Shown: positions 6,281 to 11,258 of the stretch, in pieces
How positions within the stretch are numbered: position 1 is the first letter of the stretch
How the letters are laid out: each line of letters starts with the position of its first letter
NCBI GenBank assembly: GCA_041795785.1
Contig: JBHBXR010000037.1
Location: 1-11,258 of the forward strand
DNA from: CAJPST01 sp041795785
GTDB lineage: Bacteria; Pseudomonadota; Gammaproteobacteria; Enterobacterales; Pasteurellaceae
Direction: 5' to 3'
DNA: 11,258 nt
Notes under the pieces: generated by a model
What the model saw: the letters and a program-made list of their open reading frames with translations, nothing else
What the model was told of the DNA's origin: nothing
Database searches by the model: none
Program-made: the position numbers and the translations under genes

Positions 6281-6652
6281 ATGCAAGCCGAACACGATTT
6301 GAAATGGTCGCTGGAGCAAAATAATGATAGAATAGTTCTCCGTTTAATCGGGGAACTATCCCGCAACACGTTGTTACCTCTTTGGAATGCTTATAACACA
6401 CGCCAAAAAGAGGGACAACGTGATTCTTTTTTATTGGCGGAACAAATCGCCGATAAAGACATTTATTGCGACTTAGCCCAAATTTCCCGCATTGATTCGG
6501 CGGGATTCGCATTATTATGCGATCTCGTTGCCCATTGCCGTCGTTTACAGCGGCAAAACAGTATTTTATTACTTGAAGACGCACCGCCACAATTATTGAC
6601 GTTAGCGGATCTTTTCGGTTTGTCCGACTGGCTTAAACCTTTTCTCAAGTAA
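6281..6652 (+). CDS. mlaB: MlaB, STAS-domain subunit of the Mla transporter
   Basis: A 123-residue cytoplasmic STAS-domain protein that binds MlaF and stabilises the MlaFEDB complex. The pattern is VLRLIGELSRNTLLPLW (19-35), then YCDLAQISRIDSAGFALLCDLVAHC (62-86) carrying the conserved STAS Ser73, then LLLEDAPPQLLTLADLFGLSDWL (96-118). E. coli MlaB is about 97 residues. The extra length is mostly a charged stretch (about 38-60, TRQKEGQRDSFLLAEQIADKD) between the first and second blocks, plus a longer N-terminus. The ATG is five bases after the mlaC stop with no clear Shine-Dalgarno, so translation is probably coupled to mlaC. Assignment relies on the STAS motif and on its place in the mla operon. 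Confidence 0.92.
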   Translation: MQAEHDLKWSLEQNNDRIVLRLIGELSRNTLLPLWNAYNTRQKEGQRDSFLLAEQIADKDIYCDLAQISRIDSAGFALLCDLVAHCRRLQRQNSILLLEDAPPQLLTLADLFGLSDWLKPFLK

Positions 6653-6675
6653 TTCGTAACCTAACGGAAAATCAA

Positions 6676-6933
6676 ATGGAACCTAAAGAAATCGAAAGAA
6701 TTTTAAAAGAACATCTGAACCTGAGTGAAGTGTATGCTCAAGGTGAAAACGCACATTTCGGTGTGATTGTGGTAAGCGATGAAATTGCCGCCATGTCGAA
6801 AGTCAAGCAACAGCAGGCGGTTTATGCGCCGTTGATGGCATATTTTTCTACCGGCGAAATTCACGCTTTAACCATCAAAACCTTCAGTGTGGAAAAATGG
6901 AAACGTGAACGTATGCTGAATACGGTTAATTAA
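6676..6933 (+). CDS. ibaG: IbaG, BolA-family protein
   Basis: An 85-residue BolA-family protein matching E. coli IbaG/YrbA in length and in the blocks HFGVIVVS (27-34), MSKVKQQQAVYAPLMAYFSTGEIHALTIKTFSVEKW (40-75). BolA proteins pair with monothiol glutaredoxins to bind or deliver [2Fe-2S] clusters. The conserved His27 and His63 are the residues usually linked to cluster binding in this family. IbaG is linked to acid tolerance and envelope phenotypes, and it lies next to murA in most gamma-proteobacteria. The gene sits 23 bases after mlaB and 18 before murA, so it is part of the same transcript. The upstream ACGGAAA (6663-6669) is a moderate ribosome-binding site. Confidence 0.95.
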   Translation: MEPKEIERILKEHLNLSEVYAQGENAHFGVIVVSDEIAAMSKVKQQQAVYAPLMAYFSTGEIHALTIKTFSVEKWKRERMLNTVN

Positions 6934-6951
6934 TTTGAGTAGGATAAAAAG

Positions 6952-8226
6952 ATGCAAAAATTTCGCGTATACGGTCAATCACGTTTAAAAGGAACAGTGG
7001 ATATTTCAGGGGCTAAAAATGCGGCGTTGCCTATTTTATTCGCCGCGATTTTAGCGCAAGAACCGGTGATCTTAAAAAACGTACCGGATTTAAAAGATAT
7101 TGATACGACATTAAAAATTCTGCGCAAGTTGGGCGTAGTCGTCGAACGTGACGAACAGGGCGTCGTGCATTTGGACGCTTCAAAAATCAATCATTTTACC
7201 GCGCCCTATGAACTCGTCAAAACCATGCGTGCGTCCATTTGGGCATTAGCGCCTTTAGTGGCACGTTTCAGACAGGGTCAGGTTTCCTTGCCCGGCGGCT
7301 GTTCCATCGGCGCGCGTCCGGTAGATTTGCATATTTCGGGTTTGGAACGTTTAGGCGCTAGAATCGTTTTAGAAGACGGTTATGTAAAGGCTTATGTCGA
7401 TCATCATTTGATCGGTACGCGTATTGTGATGGAAAAAGTCAGCGTCGGCGCGACTTTATCTATTATGATGGCGGCGACCTTGGCGAAAGGTAAAACCGTA
7501 ATTGAAAATGCCGCGCGTGAACCGGAAATTACCGATACGGCGCTTTTCCTCAATAAAATGGGAGCGAAAATTGAAGGCGCCGGAACGGATTTAATCACCA
7601 TTGAAGGTGTGGAACGCTTAGGCGGCTGCGAACACAGCATTGTGCCGGATCGTATTGAAACCGGTACGTTTTTGGTCGCAGCGGCAATTTCAGGCGGACG
7701 TATTACTTGCCGCAACACCAAAGCCGACACGTTGGATGCGGTAATTGATAAATTACGCGAAGCCGGCGCGCAAGTGGATGTCACGGAAAATACCATTACG
7801 TTGGATATGTTGGGCAATCGTCCGAAAGCAGTGAATATCCGCACCGTGCCTTATCCGGGCTTTCCGACCGATATGCAGGCGCAATTTACTTTATTGAATA
7901 TGGTTGCCGAGGGTACCAGCGTGATTAAAGAAACGATCTTCGAAAACCGGTTTATGCACATTCCCGAACTGATTCGTATGGGCGGTAAAGCGGAAATTGA
8001 AGGAAACACGGCAATCTGTCACGGCGTTGAACACTTGTCCGGCGCAGAAGTGATGGCAACGGATTTGCGCGCCTCCATTAGTTTGGTGTTGGCGGGCTGT
8101 ATTGCCACCGGAACAACGATTGTCGATCGCATTTATCACATCGATCGCGGCTATGAACGCATTGAAGAAAAACTGCGCGGTTTAGGCGCCAGAATCGAAC
8201 GCTTCTCCGATAATTCGGAAGAATAA
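6952..8226 (+). CDS. murA: UDP-N-acetylglucosamine 1-carboxyvinyltransferase
   Basis: A 424-residue cytoplasmic enzyme for the first committed step of peptidoglycan synthesis: transfer of enolpyruvate from phosphoenolpyruvate to UDP-N-acetylglucosamine. Two EPSP-synthase-like domains are present. Active-site residues are all seen, each offset by two from E. coli numbering: Cys117 in LPGGCSIGARPVDLH (the fosfomycin-reactive cysteine; Cys rather than the resistant Asp), Arg122, Asp307 in PYPGFPTDMQAQ, Arg373 in TDLRASISL and Arg399 in YHIDRGYERIEEKL. Lys22-Asn23 lie in GAKNAALP. TAGGAT (6940-6945) lies seven bases before the ATG. It is the last gene of the mla-ibaG-murA unit and is followed four bases after its stop by a strong terminator. 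An essential protein at the operon end makes transcriptional breaks upstream likely to be harmful unless an internal promoter exists; I see none clearly. Confidence 0.98.
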   Translation: MQKFRVYGQSRLKGTVDISGAKNAALPILFAAILAQEPVILKNVPDLKDIDTTLKILRKLGVVVERDEQGVVHLDASKINHFTAPYELVKTMRASIWALAPLVARFRQGQVSLPGGCSIGARPVDLHISGLERLGARIVLEDGYVKAYVDHHLIGTRIVMEKVSVGATLSIMMAATLAKGKTVIENAAREPEITDTALFLNKMGAKIEGAGTDLITIEGVERLGGCEHSIVPDRIETGTFLVAAAISGGRITCRNTKADTLDAVIDKLREAGAQVDVTENTITLDMLGNRPKAVNIRTVPYPGFPTDMQAQFTLLNMVAEGTSVIKETIFENRFMHIPELIRMGGKAEIEGNTAICHGVEHLSGAEVMATDLRASISLVLAGCIATGTTIVDRIYHIDRGYERIEEKLRGLGARIERFSDNSEE

Positions 8227-8230
8227 GATG

Positions 8231-8260
8231 AAAAATGCTCTCGTAAATGAGAGCATTTTT
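8231..8260 (+). terminator. Intrinsic terminator after murA
   Basis: A perfect 12-bp stem AAAAATGCTCTC (8231-8242) / GAGAGCATTTTT (8249-8260) with a six-base loop and a T-run built into the stem. The A-run on the left would let it act in both directions. Confidence 0.93.
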
Positions 8261-8315
8261 GCTTTATTCGTCTTCCCTACTTTTTCTACCGTTCCTTATA
8301 CTTACTTTTACGCTA

Positions 8316-8380
8316 AAAGTGCGGTTAATATTCGTCAGGTTTTTTGAAAATAAAAATAAACCGAAAACCGACCGCACTTT
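8316..8380 (-). repeat. Uptake-signal dyad element, left copy (reverse orientation)
   Basis: AAGTGCGGT (8317-8325) and ACCGCACTT (8371-8379) face each other and can form a 12-bp stem (T plus AAAAGTGCGGT, 8314-8325, with 8371-8382) around a 45-base A/T-rich loop. Reverse-complemented, the 65 bases match the element at 11141-11206 at about 53 of 66 aligned positions by hand alignment, including the first 23 bases without a mismatch. It may back up the murA terminator. Confidence 0.85.
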
Positions 8381-8404
8381 TATCATTCGTTCTTTTCACC
8401 CCAA

Positions 8405-8422
8405 ATTGTTACCGATAACAAT
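8405..8422. promoter_or_regulatory. Distal GntR-like operator (O2)
   Basis: Inverted repeat ATTGTTA-CCGA-TAACAAT. The inner 14 bases TGTTACCGATAACA (8407-8420) are identical to the operator at 8547-8560. The central CpG dyad is typical of LacI-family repressors and resembles E. coli gluconate-repressor GntR sites as I remember them. Confidence 0.7.
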
Positions 8423-8500
8423 AAAATACACTGTTTTAAAGATGAAAAATTATCTAATTCAATAATAAAACCATCCTTAATTTCAATTCAAGCCTAATTT

Positions 8501-8514
8501 TTGATCTAAATCAT
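8501..8514. promoter_or_regulatory. FNR/CRP-like binding site upstream of edd
   Basis: TTGAT-CTAA-ATCAT matches the FNR dyad TTGAT-N4-ATCAA at nine of ten positions. Its core TGATCTAAATCA also matches the centre of a CRP site, although the outer bases fit CRP less well. It is centred near -69 from the predicted start, a position from which either regulator can activate. Confidence 0.45.
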
Positions 8515-8541
8515 TAAATCCAGCTAAATACAAAATAAAAT

Positions 8542-8570
8542 TTGACTGTTACCGATAACATAACTAGGCT
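8542..8570 (+). promoter_or_regulatory. Likely edd-eda promoter
   Basis: TTGACT (8542-8547) and TAGGCT (8565-8570) are 17 bases apart, a good -35 with a weak -10. The operator at 8547-8560 fills most of the spacer, so a bound repressor would exclude RNA polymerase. Predicted start about 8577, with a 38-base leader before the edd ATG. Confidence 0.5.
8547..8560. promoter_or_regulatory. Proximal GntR-like operator (O1)
   Basis: TGTTACCGATAACA, identical over 14 bases to the distal site 140 bp upstream, lies between the likely -35 and -10 of edd. Repression by gluconate repressor GntR (LacI family), relieved by gluconate, is the known control of E. coli edd; the regulator gene is not in this window. 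Confidence 0.75.
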
Positions 8571-8614
8571 ATATGCAAATCCCCTTTCCGTCTTGCTCAC
8601 GCCAGAGGCACAGT

Positions 8615-10411
8615 ATGAATAAGCACATTTTGCAAGTGACAAATAACATTCTGCAACGCAGTCGAAAATCACGTCAGACATATTTACAAAGCATTGAACA
8701 ACAGATTGGCGCAGGAAAATCCCGCGCCAAACTAAGTTGCGGCAATTTGGCGCATGCGGTCGCAACCTGCTGTCCGCAGGAAAAACAACATATTCTCGAT
8801 TTCACCACCATTAATGTCGGTATTATCAGCGCTTACAACGATATGGTAAGTGCGCATCATCCTTACGCCGATTATCCGCAACAAATTAAAAGTGTGTTGC
8901 AACAAGCGGGACACAGCGCACAAGTTGCCGGTGCGGTTCCCGCAATGTGCGACGGTATTACACAAGGACAAGAAGGAATGGATTTATCCTTATTTTCCAG
9001 AGACTTAATTGCGCAATCCACCGCCATTGGGTTAAGTCACAACACTTTTGACGCCGCTTTATTGCTCGGTATTTGCGATAAAATCGCCCCCGGTCAGCTG
9101 ATTGGCGCATTAAGCTTCGGGCATTTACCGACAGCGTTCGTACCGACCGGACCGATGAGTACGGGAATTTCCAATAAACAAAAAGTACATATCCGTCAAC
9201 AATATGCCGCCGGGTTGATCAGCAAAGATCAACTACAAGCCATGGAAAATGCTTCTTATCACGGCTCCGGCACCTGCACTTTCTACGGCACCGCAAACAC
9301 CAATCAATTGGTCTTTGAAGCGATGGGATTAATGTTACCGGGTTCCGCTTTCGTTCCCGTCGATTCTCCTATTCGCCCGCATTTAACGGCGTTTATTGCC
9401 CGCCATATGATAAAAATCAGCAATCAAAACAAAGAGTTCCGTCCACTAGCAAAAGTTGTCGATGAAAAAAGTTTGGTAAACGGCTTAGTTGCCTTGTTAG
9501 CATCAGGCGGCAGCACCAATCACACGATTCATTTGATTGCCGTCGCTCGCGCAGCCGGTTTGATCCTGACTTGGGACGACTTTTCTCAGTTATCCGAGTG
9601 CGTTCCCTTACTCACCAGAATCTATCCGAACGGTTCTGCCGACATCAATCAATTTCATCAGGCGGGCGGTGTTCCCGTTCTATTAAAATCACTGGCGGAA
9701 CGCGGCTTACTGCACTTGGATGCACTGCCAATCTACGGCTGCATGGAAGATTACTTCAGCGAACCGCAACTTGAAAACGGCGAATTGTTGTTTAAACCGA
9801 TCCGATACAGCCGTGATGCCGACGTGATCGCTCCCGCACAAGAGGTGTTCAGTCCGCAAGGCGGATTAAAAGTCATCGACGGCAACTTAGGGCGTGGCAT
9901 CATCAAAATCAGTGCGGTAGCAGCACAACACTATAAACTGACCGCTCCGGCTCTTGTCTTTGAATCACAGGACGATGTCGTCACCGCCTATCACAACGAA
10001 CAACTGAAGCAAGACGCCGTGATTGTGGTCAGAAACAGTGGTCCTGCTGCGCGCGGTATGCCGGAATTACATAAATTAATGCCGATTTTGGGCAATGTCA
10101 TGGAAGAAGGTTTTCGTCTGTTTTTAGTCACTGACGGTCGTTTATCCGGCGCGTCGGGCAAAGTGCCGTCCATCATTCATCTTTGTCCCGAATCCGTCAA
10201 CGGCGGACCGTTGTCTTTCCTGCATAACGGCGATATGATTGAAATTGATGCCGAAAACGGCACCATGCATTGTCTGAGCGATTTATCCGCCCGCACACCA
10301 TACCAACCGGATTTAAACGCAGAATATCAAAACAGCGGGCGCGAATTATTCGCTTTATTCAGAAAAAACGTCTCTTCAGCCGAAGAAGGGGCGAGTATTT
10401 TATTCAGTTAA
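8615..10411 (+). CDS. edd: 6-Phosphogluconate dehydratase (Entner-Doudoroff)
   Basis: A 598-residue [4Fe-4S] dehydratase that converts 6-phosphogluconate to 2-keto-3-deoxy-6-phosphogluconate (KDPG), which the next gene product splits. Both IlvD/Edd family signatures are visible: CDKIAPGQLIGA (154-165) and LVTDGRLSGASG (504-515). Other family blocks are AVPAMCDGITQGQEGMDLSLFSRD (107-130), GTCTFYGTANTN (219-230) and ASGGSTNHTIHL (296-307). Cys154 and Cys221 are the likely cluster ligands. The frame is open from an ATG at 8573, but I chose 8615 because AGAGG at 8604-8608 sits six bases upstream, homology to E. coli Edd (603 residues) starts there, and the earlier ATG would coincide with the promoter start. 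IlvD (dihydroxy-acid dehydratase) is the main relative, but adjacency to eda and the Edd-like motifs settle the call. Confidence 0.97.
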   Translation: MNKHILQVTNNILQRSRKSRQTYLQSIEQQIGAGKSRAKLSCGNLAHAVATCCPQEKQHILDFTTINVGIISAYNDMVSAHHPYADYPQQIKSVLQQAGHSAQVAGAVPAMCDGITQGQEGMDLSLFSRDLIAQSTAIGLSHNTFDAALLLGICDKIAPGQLIGALSFGHLPTAFVPTGPMSTGISNKQKVHIRQQYAAGLISKDQLQAMENASYHGSGTCTFYGTANTNQLVFEAMGLMLPGSAFVPVDSPIRPHLTAFIARHMIKISNQNKEFRPLAKVVDEKSLVNGLVALLASGGSTNHTIHLIAVARAAGLILTWDDFSQLSECVPLLTRIYPNGSADINQFHQAGGVPVLLKSLAERGLLHLDALPIYGCMEDYFSEPQLENGELLFKPIRYSRDADVIAPAQEVFSPQGGLKVIDGNLGRGIIKISAVAAQHYKLTAPALVFESQDDVVTAYHNEQLKQDAVIVVRNSGPAARGMPELHKLMPILGNVMEEGFRLFLVTDGRLSGASGKVPSIIHLCPESVNGGPLSFLHNGDMIEIDAENGTMHCLSDLSARTPYQPDLNAEYQNSGRELFALFRKNVSSAEEGASILFS

Positions 10412-10432
10412 TCAAATTAATGAGGATTACTT

Positions 10433-11074
10433 ATGCAATGGATTTTATCTCCGCAAGCCATCTTTGCCGCCTCCCCCGTCGTACCTGTTATGGTGATTAA
10501 AAACATCGAAGATGCCGTTCCTATGGCGCAAGCGTTATATGACGGCGGAATCCGCGTTTTTGAAATTACTATGCGCACCGAGTCCGCGCTTACGGCAATC
10601 CGACACATCAGCGAAGCCATGCCGCAAGCATTGGTCGGCGCCGGCACGGTGATTAACTGCGAACAATATGATGCAGTGGTCGCTGCCGGTGCAAAATTCG
10701 CCATTTCCCCCGGTGCGACGGATAAACTGCTACAACACGCCGCCGGCGGACCTATCGCCCTAATTCCCGGCACGGCGACACCGTCGGAAATGATGCGCGC
10801 ATTAGAGTCAGGTTACGATCACCTTAAATTCTTTCCCGCTGAAATTAACGGCGGAGCCGCGGCGCTCAAAGCCATTTCCGCTCCCTTGCCGCAATTAAAA
10901 TTCTGCCCGACCGGCGGTATCTCGGAAAAAAACGTTGGCGAATATTTAAAACTGGATTGTGTCGCCACTGTCGGCGGCTCTTGGATGTTGCCGAATGACG
11001 CGGTTTCCGCCCACGACTGGCAAAAAATCACCGAATTAAGCAAACAAGCGGTGGCACTAACTGCGGCAAGATAA
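10433..11074 (+). CDS. eda: KDPG / 2-keto-4-hydroxyglutarate aldolase
   Basis: A 213-residue class I aldolase that cleaves KDPG to pyruvate and glyceraldehyde 3-phosphate, the last step of the Entner-Doudoroff pathway; family members also act on 2-keto-4-hydroxyglutarate. The Schiff-base lysine is Lys132 in YDHLKFFPAEINGG (128-141). Glu44 and Arg48 lie in RVFEITMRTESAL (41-53), and GAGTV (69-73) and CPTGGIS (158-164) line the pocket and phosphate site; numbering is one less than in E. coli. Length equals the E. coli protein (213). TGAGGA at 10421-10426 lies six bases before the ATG. The gene starts 21 bases after edd, so the two are co-transcribed. No gluconate kinase or transporter gene is present in the window. 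Confidence 0.98.
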   Translation: MQWILSPQAIFAASPVVPVMVIKNIEDAVPMAQALYDGGIRVFEITMRTESALTAIRHISEAMPQALVGAGTVINCEQYDAVVAAGAKFAISPGATDKLLQHAAGGPIALIPGTATPSEMMRALESGYDHLKFFPAEINGGAAALKAISAPLPQLKFCPTGGISEKNVGEYLKLDCVATVGGSWMLPNDAVSAHDWQKITELSKQAVALTAAR

Positions 11075-11140
11075 TAACCGGCAATTACACTATAGTGCGC
11101 GAATCACAAAGATAACGCGCGTGTCCTAAATCCAATAATC
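11075..11140. other. Non-coding spacer after eda
   Basis: No gene is seen. A perfect 10-bp palindrome CACTATAGTG (11088-11097) and a weak hairpin GCGCG (11097-11101) / CGCGC (11116-11120) lie here, without a T-run. Neither has a function I recognise. Confidence 0.5.
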
Positions 11141-11206
11141 AAAGTGCGGTCGGTTTTCGGTTTGTTTTTCAATGTGAAAAAACGTCTTGAATTTTGACCG
11201 CACTTT
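11141..11206 (+). repeat. Uptake-signal dyad element, right copy
   Basis: AAGTGCGGT (11142-11150) and ACCGCACTT (11197-11205) face each other. AAAGTGCGGTC (11141-11151) pairs perfectly with GACCGCACTTT (11196-11206), and two G-U pairs could lengthen the RNA stem. Inverted uptake-signal pairs of this kind are known as transcription terminators in Haemophilus, so it probably ends edd-eda transcription. It is about 80% identical to the reverse complement of 8316-8380. Confidence 0.85.
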
Positions 11207-11221
11207 ATCTATCTTTCTTCA

Positions 11222-11258
11222 TTAGATACGGACATGCGTCGGGAGACGCGCGTCATCG
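11222..11258 (-). CDS. Possible 3' end of a convergent gene (partial)
   Basis: Read on the minus strand, the right edge gives an open frame DDARLPTHVRI followed by TAA (11222-11224). Eleven codons prove little. The position, facing eda with an uptake-signal dyad between them, would suit a convergent gene that shares the terminator. I do not recognise the peptide. Confidence 0.25.
   Translation of the reverse strand, partial: DDARLPTHVRI

Larger units (their letters stand above)
8227..8614. other. 388-bp non-coding region between murA and edd
   Basis: No gene is supported here. In order it holds the murA terminator, a two-signal uptake-sequence dyad (8316-8380), a first GntR-like operator (8405-8422), an A/T-rich stretch, an FNR/CRP-like dyad (8501-8514), a promoter with a second operator (8542-8570), and a roughly 40-base leader to the edd start. 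A frame at 8247-8465 is open but is mostly terminator, uptake-signal and A/T-rich DNA without a ribosome-binding site. Confidence 0.8.

Noticed and set aside
7404..7844. Minus-strand frame of 146 codons inside murA
   Set aside because: It lies opposite a fully conserved MurA segment and shows no motif or start signal.
8247..8465. Open frame of 72 codons between murA and edd
   Set aside because: It starts inside the murA terminator, runs through the uptake-signal dyad and the first operator, has no ribosome-binding site, and its product is low-complexity.
8442..8465. Seven-codon frame MKNYLIQ after the distal operator
   Set aside because: It has no ribosome-binding site and no downstream start to couple to, so the A/T-rich sequence alone explains it.
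11044..11052. ACAAGCGGT, the core of the Actinobacillus pleuropneumoniae-type uptake signal
   Set aside because: It is a single copy in eda codons without the flanking tracts, against ten perfect Haemophilus-type cores, so it is probably chance.
11245..11254. Perfect palindrome GACGCGCGTC at the right edge
   Set aside because: It is short, made of alternating CG, and lies in a possible coding end; there is no second copy in the window and no context for an operator.

Overview
The window is chromosomal DNA of a gamma-proteobacterium of the family Pasteurellaceae. Ten perfect copies of the Haemophilus-type DNA uptake signal core (AAGTGCGGT or its complement ACCGCACTT) are spread over 11.3 kb, several with the A/T tracts of the extended signal. 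The proteins read like Haemophilus/Pasteurella/Actinobacillus versions of E. coli housekeeping proteins. I cannot fix genus or species. All complete genes lie on the + strand.

Region 1 (1-1061): the last 41 codons of hflK, coupled by a TAATG overlap to hflC (modulators of the FtsH membrane protease), then a strong intrinsic terminator.

Region 2 (1176-3423): a promoter that overlaps an uptake signal, then ratA, rnfH and xseA, which overlap each other by 14 and 8 bases, then a terminator just before the mla genes.

Region 3 (3381-8260): mlaF-mlaE-mlaD-mlaC-mlaB-ibaG-murA. The Mla proteins form the inner-membrane ATPase, permease, MCE ring and periplasmic carrier that move phospholipids between the two membranes. 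IbaG is a BolA-type protein and MurA starts peptidoglycan synthesis, so the operon is an envelope-maintenance block. Its likely promoter overlaps the xseA terminator, and a seven-codon mini-ORF overlaps the mlaF start. A 12-bp-stem terminator follows murA.

Region 4 (8261-11258): the Entner-Doudoroff operon edd-eda, turning 6-phosphogluconate into pyruvate and glyceraldehyde 3-phosphate. Upstream are two identical 14-bp LacI-family/GntR-like operators 140 bp apart with an FNR/CRP-like site between them. The operon is bracketed by two ~66-bp elements, each made of two facing uptake signals. The two elements are about 80% identical when one is reverse-complemented, so they form an inverted pair around the operon.

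I see no transposase, phage gene, CRISPR array, tRNA or rRNA, and no undescribed protein system. The genes are well-known families; the points worth a second look are in the non-coding DNA.
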